Shown: positions 17,881 through 27,345 of the stretch, piece after piece
Layout of the letters: the number at the start of each line of letters is the position of its first letter
Numbering within the stretch: the first letter of the stretch is position 1
Source of the DNA: Carpediemonas membranifera
Taxonomy: Eukaryota; Fornicata
Direction: 5' to 3'
NCBI GenBank assembly: GCA_019828565.1
Contig: JAHDYR010000062.1
Location: forward strand, 1,364,001-1,428,000
DNA: 64,000 nt
The notes under the pieces: model-generated
Database searches by the model: none
The model's input: the letters and a program-made list of their open reading frames with translations, nothing else
What the model was told of the DNA's origin: nothing
Position numbers and translations under genes: made by a program

Positions 17881-20028
17881 ATGAATCAGGTTGAAGGGCT
17901 TCGACAAGCCCTCGACGAGGCTGATAGGCGATACAAAGCGATGCTGGTGGATAAGAATGGTGAGATCGACATCGTCGTCGCAGAAAGGGACGCCGCTCGC
18001 GCTCAGCTGCGCACAATGATGCTGGCCGGGCATGACAGCGGCTCTGAGCCGAAAGAACGTGTCCGAGCCCTCAGAATACAGCTTACCAGGGCTGAGAACG
18101 ATGTTGATGACTTGCATGTCGCTCTTGAAGTCGCCGAGCGCCGCATCAAGGAGGCCAACGACCAGGCAGCAGCCTCCATGGTCGAGCTTAGGCAACAGCG
18201 TGAGGTGGAAGTGGCCGAACTGAATGAAGTTGTCGTCGGCCTTCGCGCAGACGTTTCGGCGCGCCAGAGCCGTGTGTGCGAGCTAGAGCAGCAGCTTCTC
18301 GAGGAGTCGGAGGCCAGTGTCAAGGCTAATGCAGTCCATACTCAGGTGGAGGCTCTGCTGAACGTCGAGCTCGAGACCGTGACCGAGGAGGCCGGCATAC
18401 TTCGAAACCGACTTGCCCAAGTCGAGAAAGAGCTTGAAGATGAGATCGACAGCAACACCATATCCATTGAGAATTTACGAATCAGACTAGGTGATGCTGA
18501 GGGTGTGTTGGCGATCGCCAAGACCGCCCTCGTGGAGGAGAAGAAGAGATCGGGACATCTTGCCGACCGCCTTGCAGATCAGCCGGGGGAAATGGCGGCC
18601 ATCGATGCAGAGATCGAGGAGCTTCATGCCGAAGTGTCAGAGATGCACGAGCAGCTTACGGCCGCCCGCATCGAACGTGAAGTTGCCGAGTCGAGACTAG
18701 CCAACGTACAAGGAAGAACGGACGAGTACAAGGCCGAGATCGCACGGCTGACAGCAGTAGTCACTGAGCAGAAGCTGGAGGCAAGGGAGCAGGCTAACCG
18801 GGCCGCGATCGCCCAGGAGGAGCTGAGGAACGAGCTGCACGAGGCCACTGAGACAGACGCTGTGCTCAGGACCCGTCTGGAGCAGCTCACAGCGTCCGCC
18901 TCGAGGGATAGGGAGCACTACCAGGCTGACCTCGACCGCCAAGCGGCAGACTTGGCGTCCACGCGGGACAAGCTGGTGAAGACGGAGGACGCCCTCGACC
19001 AGGCGCATGCAGACATCGCAGCGATGAACAACGAGCTCGATGTGCGGACCCGAGCTATTAACGACGCCAACAGTCGGTCCGCCGGGCTCGAAAGGTCGGT
19101 GGAGGATGCCCGGCGAAAGCTCGTCGAGGTCGAGGAGAGATACACGCATGAGGCTGCCGAGTCACGGCGCAGGATCAGCGAGCTGAAGACCGCCCTGGCA
19201 GAAGCAGAGGCCACCGCCTCTGAACCTGAGTCCGATTCTGATCCAACCGGGCTCGAGGTCGACAGGGAGTCTGTCATTGAACAACTTAGGCTATCCCTCG
19301 CGGATGCCCATGAGTCCATCACCCGCCTCCGCACCGAGGCCGAGTCCCGTGTCCGTCTCTCGGCCGACAGGGAGCGCACGCTGGTCACCCAGCTGGCCGA
19401 CGAGAGGACCCGGTTGGCTGCCGAGACCGAGCGGCACGGGTCTGCTCTCGAGGAGCTGCGGGCACAGCTCAGGGATGCCAACATGCGGCGGGCGACGGTT
19501 GAGCACGAGAAGACGATGCTTTCGACTCGGGTGGCGACTCTGGAACGGAGTCTGGCTGACTCGAGGGGAGTCGACCGGAGTCAACGTCCGGATGTCCGGC
19601 AAACCCACGTCTCCGGCACCGGTGTGGACGATCGGCTGAGGATCGCCCAGCAGGAGGCATCTCGGGCCGCCATGCAGTACGAGACCGAGCTCACCACGCT
19701 CAAGCCCAAGCTCCAGCGACTCGAACTCCGTGTCGACCAGCTCAGAAGGGAGTGTGATCGCCACAAGGTGCAGCATAAGGCAGACCGTGAGCGGATGGCA
19801 GAGATGGAGCGGGCCTACTCGACCGAGGCCAGCCAGCTCAGAGCCCAGTGCCGAGCCGCGGAGCACCACGCCTCAAGGTGTCAGGACGAGACTTCGGTTG
19901 AGTCGGAACGGAGTCGGCGTCGGATCGCGGAGTTGGAGATGCGGGTGAAGACGACGACAACGTCGTTCAAGAGTCAGCTTAGCAGATTGAGGTCGCCGGG
20001 ATACTCCCCGCGACGGAGCATGCAGTGA
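17881..20028 (+). CDS. Long coiled-coil protein
   Basis: The product has 715 residues, nearly all charged alpha-helix with continuous heptads (for example VEGLRQALDEADRRYKAML, LEQQLLEESEASVKANAVH, LRLSLADAHESITRLRTEAE). There is no head domain, TM helix or signal. Composition is rich in Glu, Arg, Ala and Leu, as in myosin tails, SMC arms, golgins or ciliary rod proteins. A short acidic break (SEPESDSDPTGLE) at about residue 450-465 separates two coiled halves, and the C-terminus (SPGYSPRRSMQ) is a basic Ser/Pro tail with possible CDK-type phosphorylation sites. Specific function cannot be assigned. A TGTAAA box follows the stop codon. The ATG at 17881 directly follows an in-frame GTG. Confidence 0.75.
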   Translation: MNQVEGLRQALDEADRRYKAMLVDKNGEIDIVVAERDAARAQLRTMMLAGHDSGSEPKERVRALRIQLTRAENDVDDLHVALEVAERRIKEANDQAAASMVELRQQREVEVAELNEVVVGLRADVSARQSRVCELEQQLLEESEASVKANAVHTQVEALLNVELETVTEEAGILRNRLAQVEKELEDEIDSNTISIENLRIRLGDAEGVLAIAKTALVEEKKRSGHLADRLADQPGEMAAIDAEIEELHAEVSEMHEQLTAARIEREVAESRLANVQGRTDEYKAEIARLTAVVTEQKLEAREQANRAAIAQEELRNELHEATETDAVLRTRLEQLTASASRDREHYQADLDRQAADLASTRDKLVKTEDALDQAHADIAAMNNELDVRTRAINDANSRSAGLERSVEDARRKLVEVEERYTHEAAESRRRISELKTALAEAEATASEPESDSDPTGLEVDRESVIEQLRLSLADAHESITRLRTEAESRVRLSADRERTLVTQLADERTRLAAETERHGSALEELRAQLRDANMRRATVEHEKTMLSTRVATLERSLADSRGVDRSQRPDVRQTHVSGTGVDDRLRIAQQEASRAAMQYETELTTLKPKLQRLELRVDQLRRECDRHKVQHKADRERMAEMERAYSTEASQLRAQCRAAEHHASRCQDETSVESERSRRRIAELEMRVKTTTTSFKSQLSRLRSPGYSPRRSMQ

Positions 20029-20655
20029 TGTAAATTAGACAGTGGGCTGTGTCAGATGACGCGGTTTATGTCAGGTGAGGTAGGGTAGAGAAAGGAGCGG
20101 GTCAGGTCTGTATTGTGGCCGTGGCCGCTGGGAGCATAGGTGTTATTGCCTTGGATGGCAGTGAGAGACACGCTCTGGTCGGCACAACAGACTGGTTGAT
20201 CCAAGGTTATGGTTGAGCATGGGCAAGCCTCTCTCCCCTAATCATAAGATCAGAACTAAATCAACCTGACTCAGCCTGACTCGAAACCTGGGCCAACCCG
20301 TTGTCAACTCGGAGGTCAAAAGCAGGGGCCAAGTCAGTGTTATCTCACGCCCCAACTTGAACAGACCCCCCTGTCGTCATGGCCAGAGGAAAGTGCTTGG
20401 TAGAGTCACTCACCCCGACGATCGAAACTACCTATGTCACGAGCGAGAGCGTCACGCTCTTGTGCGTGAGTTGCGTTTTATTTTGCCACTTTTGGTCATA
20501 AACCCATGTTGGTCAGGATGAGCTTGGTCAAGCTTGGCCAGGAACATGCGTCTACAGCCACCTTGCTGCATCCGATGGGTGCTTCCATGCAGTCTTCTTG
20601 AGTCAAGAGTCAGGAATCAATCAATCTGAGCCGAATCTTGTCCACAAGTAACGAA
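20029..20655 (+). other. Intergenic region, about 630 bp
   Basis: No supported gene on either strand. The stretch around 20262-20285 contains CCTGACTC units repeated at short spacing. It is more AT-rich than the flanking genes. Confidence 0.5.
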
Positions 20656-21168
20656 ATGCAAACGACGCTGAAGATCTTCGACCCTCTTCGCCGCTATGGC
20701 CCTGTTAGTGCAGAAAAGAGGAAGTCTAAACCGCCAAAACCGCAGTCACAGGAGGCCAAAACCATTCACAGGGCGAATGTCCTCCTCAAAGGCCACTTCT
20801 CAGAGAAAGAAGCAGCAAAGATCCTCGGAATGGAACGCAAGGACCTCAAGAAGCTTCTAAACCAACCAAGGCACACTGTACACCACCACCATGGTCATCA
20901 CCGAAACAGCGTATCGAACTCGGACCAGCCGGTGGACAAGCGAAGCCCCTCCATACGCAGGGCATCCATAGCGACACCGGTTCCATCACCGTGCCACAAG
21001 TCTCCGTCGAGTCATAGAGGGTCGAGGGAGAGGTCGAAGAGCATGCACACGTCGAAGCCTGTATTCTCTAGCGACTCTAGCACCGGGGAGCTGGCCGCAG
21101 ACATCAGTCATGTTCACCATGTATCGCCCAGGCGTAGCTCTGGCCGTGAGCGGCATCGTTCGAAATAG
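20656..21168 (+). CDS. Hypothetical Ser/His/Arg-rich protein with a helix-turn-helix-like segment
   Basis: From the ATG at 20656 (MQTTLKIFDPLRRYG) the product has 170 residues. The only ordered-looking part is at about residues 35-70: HRANVLLKGHFSEKEAAKILGMERKDLKKLLNQ, whose spacing (helix, turn after EKEAAKILG, recognition-type helix) resembles a Fis/psq-type helix-turn-helix. A His run (VHHHHGHHR) and a long Ser/Arg/Pro-rich tail follow, likely disordered and phosphorylated. A DNA-binding or adaptor role is possible but not shown. A second protein of similar low-complexity character follows on the same strand. Confidence 0.55.
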   Translation: MQTTLKIFDPLRRYGPVSAEKRKSKPPKPQSQEAKTIHRANVLLKGHFSEKEAAKILGMERKDLKKLLNQPRHTVHHHHGHHRNSVSNSDQPVDKRSPSIRRASIATPVPSPCHKSPSSHRGSRERSKSMHTSKPVFSSDSSTGELAADISHVHHVSPRRSSGRERHRSK

Positions 21169-21327
21169 ATCCGGAGCTTTGTACATGCTGCTGAGGACGC
21201 GGTTGGCTGAGGACACTCAAAACTCGCATAAATCACTCTTATTAGACAACAGGCGTCTGTCTGCTGGGATGGTTGGCTCGGCCGGAAAGTTGGAGAACTT
21301 GGCGCGGGTTACGGCAACGACGGCCTG

Positions 21328-21816
21328 ATGCCCGCGGAAGTGAGACTTAACAAGGCGTATCTGGCGCATTCAGCATACACCAGAGAGAAGTATGAGAACG
21401 TTAGTAACAACAGAACCCGTACAGGCGATCAATTGCTCGAGAAATCCGTTGCCCCCTCGCTATTCAACCTTGGAGGTGAGAAACCGACAAAACGACCAGC
21501 GTTCAGGCCAAGGTGTTCAGAGGGCTGCCAGACAGAGTGGTCACTCATGGACATCGAACCGCCCTTGCCCCGGCGCTATCGTCCCACCCATTCCAGCGAG
21601 CCAGTGAACGTCCCACGATCTACTGACCAGCCTGTGAGGCCAGTATACATCCCAGAGTATCACCCCAGCGCTTTCTTTCAGCCGAGCTCCTCGTTTTCCT
21701 CGAGCTCGGTTGGCTCCCGGCTGTATCCAAGTCTTGACCCGGCGAGCTTCATGCTACCAGAGAGCGCATACAGCATGGACGGCACCGACTCGTATCAGGG
21801 ATGGGAGTCGCGCTGA
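21328..21816 (+). CDS. Hypothetical Pro/Ser/Tyr-rich protein
   Basis: The product has 162 residues. After a short N-terminal helix (EVRLNKAYLAHSAYTREKYENV) it is low-complexity, with many Pro, Ser, Arg and Tyr residues, a GCQTEW segment and a run of Ser (SSSFSSSSVGS). No TM helix or signal peptide. The QTEW-type motif resembles LC8-binding TQT sites, also seen in the IQUB protein of this window, which would fit a ciliary microtubule-associated protein (speculative). The next gene, METTL5, starts only about 60 bases downstream. Confidence 0.5.
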   Translation: MPAEVRLNKAYLAHSAYTREKYENVSNNRTRTGDQLLEKSVAPSLFNLGGEKPTKRPAFRPRCSEGCQTEWSLMDIEPPLPRRYRPTHSSEPVNVPRSTDQPVRPVYIPEYHPSAFFQPSSSFSSSSVGSRLYPSLDPASFMLPESAYSMDGTDSYQGWESR

Positions 21817-21874
21817 TCCAGTATTGCCAATCATCGCTCTACGTATTTTGCAAAGCCAAAGAGCCTTCCGGCCA

Positions 21875-22489
21875 ATGAAGAAGAATTGGCAGCTTGAAGC
21901 TGATTTAGGCCACGTCAAAATCTGGGAGACACCCAATGTGAAGCTTGAACAGTACCCTACAAGCCCCCACGTCGCTGCCATGCTCGTTCAGCTGGCCAGC
22001 GGCACGTATGGCGATATAGAGGGCAAGAACATCACTGATTTAGGATGCGGTGGTGGTATTCTTGGCATAGCAGCGCTTCTCATGGGCGCGGAGCACGTTA
22101 CCTTCGTCGACATCGACGATGCTGTGCTAGAGATCGCGAAGGAAAACGTCGCCCTCTTCGAGCTCACAGACCAAGCAACGTTCATCAACCAGGATGTAAG
22201 CGAGCTGTCCGTCCCCGAGACTGACGTTGTGATCATGAATCCCCCCTTTGGTACCAAACGGAAGGGCATCGACGTCGTCTTCCTCGAGCAGGCATGTAAG
22301 ATCGGACCGGTGGTCTACAGCCTCCATAAGATGTCCACAGACGAGTTCCTCGTCCGCAAGGTCGTGTCCTGGGGCTGCAAGGCGACTGTGGCGGCCCACG
22401 TGTCGTTTGATATCCCGGCGATGTATAAGTTCCACAAGAAGGGCAAAGTCGCCGTAGAGGTCAGCCTCATTCGCATTGAACGCGGGTGA
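21875..22489 (+). CDS. METTL5: METTL5-type 18S rRNA N6-adenine methyltransferase
   Basis: The product has 204 residues, the normal METTL5 size (~209). The N-terminal WETPNVKLEQYPTSPHVAAML is the typical METTL5 block (family: LEQY.T..H.AA). The Rossmann SAM site is DLGCGGGILGIAALLMGA; the acidic end of strand 2 is FVDIDDAVLEIAKENV; the catalytic tetrad is NPPF in VVIMNPPFGTKRKGID near residue 122; and VYSLHKMSTDEFL is a known conserved helix. METTL5, with TRMT112, methylates one adenine in helix 44 of 18S rRNA. The ATG at 21875 is chosen because the family similarity starts there. Confidence 0.93.
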   Translation: MKKNWQLEADLGHVKIWETPNVKLEQYPTSPHVAAMLVQLASGTYGDIEGKNITDLGCGGGILGIAALLMGAEHVTFVDIDDAVLEIAKENVALFELTDQATFINQDVSELSVPETDVVIMNPPFGTKRKGIDVVFLEQACKIGPVVYSLHKMSTDEFLVRKVVSWGCKATVAAHVSFDIPAMYKFHKKGKVAVEVSLIRIERG

Positions 22490-22846
22490 GGGGCTGCCGG
22501 ATGCATCCTTAGAGACAAGGCGTGGTGAAGTGTTATTAAACGGCTCTTTACGCGTGGAGCAGCATCTGTATTGTCACCACTGGTGCCATGATTGACACAG
22601 CCGAGATCTAAAGATGATCAGGCGAATGTCTTGACGTGCCAGTAGCGATACCAGAGAAGGCGGTGTAGTAGAGACGGTAGTTTATTTGCAAAAACGTCCT
22701 TTTATGGAGTATCATAGAGTGCACAGTGCAAGCAGTAAAGTAACTCTCAATCGTCTATAGCAGACTTCGTTTTATTTAGGAGCAGTTTATGTCACTGCGC
22801 GTGTGGTATTTAGAGGGTTTATGTGGAGGATTCATGTAAAGGTGAC
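22490..22846 (+). other. Intergenic region between METTL5 and the conserved element
   Basis: No gene seen. It contains several AT-rich TTTAT stretches and, at 22786-22795, GCAGTTTATG, a looser form of the recurrent motif. Confidence 0.4.
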
Positions 22847-22963
22847 TTAAGCTGTCGACCCCCCTGGGATGAACTCCAGAGGACTGAACAGGTTCAGTCT
22901 GACGGCCCACCTGTCGTACACCAGAAGGGTAGCGGACATGAGGGCGTCGGCGATGGTAAGAGC
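22847..22963 (-). repeat. Dispersed conserved coding-like element, copy 2
   Basis: On the minus strand this encodes a frame homologous to 4613-4729, with the shared MSATLLVYD core and LFSPLE, ending in TAA. The frame has no ATG near a natural start except an internal one at 22939, and it stays open further upstream (toward 23100), overlapping the 5' end of the Fanzor-like gene on the opposite strand. It could be the last exon of a gene or a remnant carried with a mobile element. Confidence 0.7.
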
Positions 22964-23085
22964 GACGGTTCTGGGTCGTGGAAAGCGGTTGTAGCTAGTA
23001 GTAATGACGCTTTGTGTTGTATGATGCTGGTTTCTTGTGTTTTGAGGGATGCTGCCAGCTGATGAACCCTGAAAAGAAATGATCG

Positions 23086-25007
23086 ATGCAGGCAGCTCAA
23101 TATACTCCGATGCCTTCCAAGATATACACGGTGAAGGCTTCCGTTAACAAGGCCATTGGCGAGATTAACGGTGGAGGCGATAAGAACGCGCCGCGGCGAG
23201 GAAATCTTGAACCCGACATGCGTTCTTTCACGCAGGCTAAGTACACATTCACTTGCCTGCTTGCGTGCGTCTCTGCATCTGCGCACGCGTTGACCCCACC
23301 GAGGACGGTCAACCTGTTCGACCAGGAGGTCCTCAAGCAGATCGTCAGCATTGCTCAGCAAAAGGTGTCGAAGGCAAAGGCAGCGGATCGGTGCAGGTGG
23401 ATTGGCGACCTGGCGATGTGGAGGGACCCTGACATAACCCCACTCGTCCAGGACTTCGTCACGGCTTATAGCTACCTTGGCTTGTGCAAGCCATTTGACA
23501 CCTGTTGGGCGAGTACTCCACAGCCACCCGGGTCAGGCTCTCGCGCGCGTCACCCGGGTACCTGACCCGTCTTCGTGCTGGATTAGAACGGGTGCGTCCG
23601 CTCCTCCATGATGAGGGTGTTCGACAGGATTTTCTCGACACCCTAGGCGAGCTCGACACTGAGGTTGCCGCAATATCCGCCGATCATGACATGCATCATC
23701 GACAAATGCATGCATTGCCCGAGGAGCAGCGGGTGGGTCGCACTGGTACCGTGGCCGAGGCCCTCGTCGGCGTGCTGTCGTGCGTCACGCGCATGAGTGC
23801 TGCAGTAACCAAGCTGGTCACACTCGCTCGTGCCGTGAACCTCGAGTTCAGCCAGGCTCTGCCAGAGCCGAAGCTCATTCCGTTCGTGCCGATGGCACCG
23901 GCCAAGCCTGGGTTCATGACCATCGAGCGCGGAGTAACAGCGCTCACCCCAGCGATGAAGAGGCGCCTGCGTGTGCACGTGAATTGGTCAGCAACCAAGA
24001 ATTTGACCGACGAGCAGGTGGCTGAATACGAGCGTGATCACGGCGACATCACCAAGCTCCGCAGAGTGCTCTCTGTGAAGACTGACGGGGTCTCTGTTGC
24101 TGTGACGGTTTGGGTGGGTCGCGAGAAATACAGTGGCGGTCGGGTGGCTGACCGGCCCACGTACAAAAAGGGTAGCAACAAGCGGGCTCGGCTCGGTCAG
24201 GATGACGCCGAGGCTACTCCTGCCCCGGACATTCAAGCTCTCATGGGCTTCGACCCTGGTGCTCGGTCGCTGGGCGGCTACACGATCCGCCGCCCAGACG
24301 GGCAGAGTGTATCTGGCGTACTCGCTAAGTGTGGCTACACTGCCACCCCCTCTTTCCGCGTGAATATGAGCGCAGCATCGTTCAAAACGACAAGTCTAGA
24401 GGCTCTCAAACAGTCGATTAGGTTTGTCCATGAGAACATCGTTCAGATCATCAACGAGGGGACGAGAAAGTGTTTCCGCCGTGCGACTTTTGCCAATCAC
24501 TGTCTGCGCCTGAAGCACTTCGCCCGGGCTGGACGTCAACTCCTGGATGATCTCGGCGGGCGCCCCCCGGAGCCCATTCATCTCGAAGTCGCGTATGGGG
24601 CTGCACTGTTCGGTTCCGCCGGCACTCCCTCCTGTGCTCCGTACCGCCACTTTGCTCGAGCTCTTCCTGGCATCATGCTCCGGCACAACGTCGTCGTGAG
24701 TGTCAACATGGTCTCCGAATTCCGCACTTCCATCGTGTGCCCACACTGCAAAGCACACTTCAGACGTGTGGTGTACATACACCGCACCATGCTCTGCCAG
24801 AATCCCGCGTGCGAGGGAGCTCCATGGCGCGTTGAACGGCTTCGTCGGCATCCCGAGCAGAGAGACACACTTCTCAATCTCTCTCACCGAGATAAGAGCG
24901 CCAGCGAGAACATCCTTTGGTGCACCTACGATGCAACTTCAGATCAGATAGAGCAATCTCCTTTCCACTACGACTCCCAGAGAGGTGCTCTTCCTCGCTA
25001 TCATTAA
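23086..25007 (+). pseudogene. Fanzor/TnpB-like RuvC nuclease gene with one frame break near 23510
   Basis: The gene is read in two frames: an N-terminal frame from ATG 23086, open to 23565, and a C-terminal frame of about 500 codons to 25007. The C-terminal part has the TnpB/Fanzor layout: RuvC-I Asp in MGFDPGARSLGGY (nt ~24251), RuvC-II Glu in IHLEVAYGAAL (nt ~24585), a zinc-binding CPHC...CQNPAC module, and RuvC-III Asp in HRDKSASENILW (nt ~24891), matching the RD-x-x-A-x-x-NI signature. The catalytic triad is intact. Joined length would be about 640 residues, in the Fanzor range. The frames join around CACCTGTTGGGCGAGTAC by a -1 change; no intron fits. Either a decayed copy, a sequencing slip, or a programmed shift. 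Fanzors are RNA-guided nucleases descended from transposon TnpB; no transposase or clear terminal repeats were found. Confidence 0.75.
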
Positions 25008-25025
25008 CTTGCTAAGTTGAGCAAA

Positions 25026-25045
25026 CACGCGCTGCAGCGCGCGTG
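25026..25045 (+). repeat. GC-rich hairpin just after the Fanzor-like gene
   Basis: CACGCGC pairs with GCGCGTG across a TGCAGC loop, and the inner GCGCTGCAGCGC is a perfect 12-base palindrome. It lies 19 bases past the nuclease stop codon, where TnpB and Fanzor genes often carry their guide (omega) RNA scaffold or element end. This reading is inference. Confidence 0.5.
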
Positions 25046-25070
25046 ATATGCAGCGCACGATTGATAGAGT

Positions 25071-27050
25071 ATGATGAACCACACTGCGATCCTGATGCTG
25101 CTTGGATCACTGTGTTTTGGACTCAACAATTCTAATCCTGCGCAGCACAGCGCGACAGCGCCCCAAATGGATCGAGGTGGCGATGATTGGAACTTTTATC
25201 ACGTCAACGATCATCACAATGGCATCAAAGACAGCCTTGAGACTTGGCCTGTAGATTCGACCGGCCAGGAAGACGATCTCGATGAACACGCTAGCTCTGG
25301 GCATTCTTCGCTCTCTACGTCCAAAGATTCGAATGAAACGGGTCAGTATGAGAGCACAATTGACCTCGGCTCCGCTCTTGATCGGTTGATCAATCGTGTG
25401 AACGGTGGAGGAAGATCATCAGCCAATTCCTCTCGCCACCGTGGCTCCCGCCCTTATAACGGGAGAAGACCCACGGCTACACCACCACTTGACTCCATCA
25501 TGGCTGTTTCAGAGATTGACAAAATCGTTGGCCGATACAACATCGGTCTGGCACACACAATGACCTGGCGCAATGGCCTCGCCCGCCGCCTTGAGACGGG
25601 CGGTTCTCGGTCCCAGAGCAGAGAGGTACAGCGTATGACGTGCAACATGCTCAACGAGCTGGCTCAAAAAGCTGCCGGAAAGCAGGCTGTCGTGTCATCC
25701 TCTGGCATCTTCTACCCGTTCATCCATGGTAATGCCAGGATCAGGGGCAAAATTTCCGACGGTGTCGCGTGGGTGGCCAAGTATCTGGCACATCAGGGGG
25801 TGCCGGATGAAGATTTGCCGGAATGCGTCTCAGTACGGACGTATGGACACAACTACGACCGGGCTGCCGGATCCAGAGGCAGCCAGAGGATAGCCCAGGC
25901 GTCACAATCCATGTCTGACACACTTTTCCCAGTGACAACCCCATGCCGGAAACTCCAGTCAGACCCGTTTATCCGGGACCAGACTCTGATCGCCCAGTTT
26001 GGTATTAACATCGCCTCCAGGGCTGCCAGCAACTCTGGGGTCCGCATAGAGTTTGACATGACTCCGGTCGCGATCCAGCAGTTTAAGGCAGCGGTTGAGC
26101 TCCCCTGTGAGATCAAGCCGCCGGCCCAAGACGAGCACGCGTCGCAGTCAGACAGCGAGTTTGACGAGCCCGCGCCCGCATCTATCCCCGATGCTCGCAA
26201 GGTGATTCTGCTCCGCTTCGACTCCCCCGGCGGAGTCTACCCGTGGCTCCGGAACGACGGGGTTTACGTGACGGTGGATGGACAGTCCAGGATGGTCGGC
26301 CCCAAAGAGATGGAAGCTGCGAGTGCGTCAACGAAGGCGGTATATGGCATGCCGCTGTCGAGGGTCATTCCCCGATCAGTGGATCTTACAGCCACCGTGA
26401 GCAGAGCTCTAGGCGCTACACGGGACCAGAAGCATATTATCATTGAGTATAAGCCCGCGCCTGGGAGAGACCTGCCCAACCCTGGTGCTTTCGCCAACGG
26501 CATTCTGTTTGTGGAGACGGGCACCCTGTACTCGCCCTGGGCCCTCGGCCAAGTCATCAGCAACTCGCCCGACAAGTCAATATCGTCGAATCCTGCTCTG
26601 AGCGATGAATCTGAATGTGAGGACGATTTCCATCAGGAACTTACCCGAATCTCACTCGACGACCCCCTCGCCTTCACCAGAATTAAGATTCCCGGCCGCT
26701 CTGTCAATTGTCGCCACACGCAGTGCTTCGACATCGCCGTGTTCCTGGAATTCGTTCGGGAGACAGCCAACTTCAACTGCCCGATTTGCACCCAGCCGAC
26801 CGCCCCGGAAGACCTGAGGGTCGACAGCTTTGTCATATACCTACTCGGCATGCTGCCGGATAAGGACCAGGTGCTTGTTGACCGGGCTGGACGAGTTGTC
26901 AACGAACCGGTGCACGGTCGACGGTCGAGGGCGAGGGCGGGTCACATGTCGAGGGAGCCACCTCTTCCGATCGCGAAGAAGCGAGAGCCTGACCCGTGGC
27001 CGTCTGGAGTGAATTCTGGGACAGCTGAAGACCCTTGGGAGATTGAGTGA
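25071..27050 (+). CDS. SP-RING (MIZ/PIAS-type) SUMO E3 ligase-like protein
   Basis: The product has 659 residues. The first ~130 are low-complexity and acidic/Ser-rich. An SP-RING lies at about residues 540-585: PGRSVNCRHTQCFDIAVFLEF followed by FNCPICTQPT and LRVDSFVIYLL, with the C-x-H-x-QCFD...CPIC order typical of Siz/PIAS zinc fingers. Upstream, VILLRFDSPGGVYPWLRNDGVYVTVDGQ resembles the PINIT domain that positions SUMO substrates. No SAP domain is visible at the N-terminus. Expected role: nuclear SUMO ligase. It begins only 63 bases after the Fanzor-like gene on the same strand. Whether it is a host gene or a passenger of the element is open; SP-RING domains are also known in some transposons. 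The hydrophobic first 20 residues are weak as a signal peptide, and a later ATG is possible. Confidence 0.8.
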   Translation: MMNHTAILMLLGSLCFGLNNSNPAQHSATAPQMDRGGDDWNFYHVNDHHNGIKDSLETWPVDSTGQEDDLDEHASSGHSSLSTSKDSNETGQYESTIDLGSALDRLINRVNGGGRSSANSSRHRGSRPYNGRRPTATPPLDSIMAVSEIDKIVGRYNIGLAHTMTWRNGLARRLETGGSRSQSREVQRMTCNMLNELAQKAAGKQAVVSSSGIFYPFIHGNARIRGKISDGVAWVAKYLAHQGVPDEDLPECVSVRTYGHNYDRAAGSRGSQRIAQASQSMSDTLFPVTTPCRKLQSDPFIRDQTLIAQFGINIASRAASNSGVRIEFDMTPVAIQQFKAAVELPCEIKPPAQDEHASQSDSEFDEPAPASIPDARKVILLRFDSPGGVYPWLRNDGVYVTVDGQSRMVGPKEMEAASASTKAVYGMPLSRVIPRSVDLTATVSRALGATRDQKHIIIEYKPAPGRDLPNPGAFANGILFVETGTLYSPWALGQVISNSPDKSISSNPALSDESECEDDFHQELTRISLDDPLAFTRIKIPGRSVNCRHTQCFDIAVFLEFVRETANFNCPICTQPTAPEDLRVDSFVIYLLGMLPDKDQVLVDRAGRVVNEPVHGRRSRARAGHMSREPPLPIAKKREPDPWPSGVNSGTAEDPWEIE

Positions 27051-27345
27051 GGTGACAACCTGACGCCGGCGATAAATTATTCCACAGTTCCAGGTGTGGG
27101 GCCAAGTAGTGTGAGGTTGTACCACCTACTATCGGTTGTCTTGGCAAGACTGGGGTCGGCTTCAACATCACAGCGTCTCGTTCGAGTGAATGAGTGACAC
27201 CAGCCTGCTAGATGGTTGCGTCAACAAATAAACACGTCAACAGCGCCGTTGACAGGTCTCGGCACATTCAATTGTCCCCAGTTTCTAAGCGTCATGCTCA
27301 TCAGGCCATGGCATATTCTGCGCGTTGAGCTGTCATACAAGAAAC

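Noticed and set aside
23097-23361. Minus-strand frames over the 5' part of the Fanzor-like gene
   Set aside because: The frame that continues into the conserved MSATLLVYD element has no start codon, and the others are antisense chance frames. Only the conserved element was kept.
22490-25070. Terminal inverted repeats or target-site duplications around the Fanzor-like gene
   Set aside because: No convincing pair of inverted ends or flanking direct repeat was found by eye, so the element limits cannot be set.
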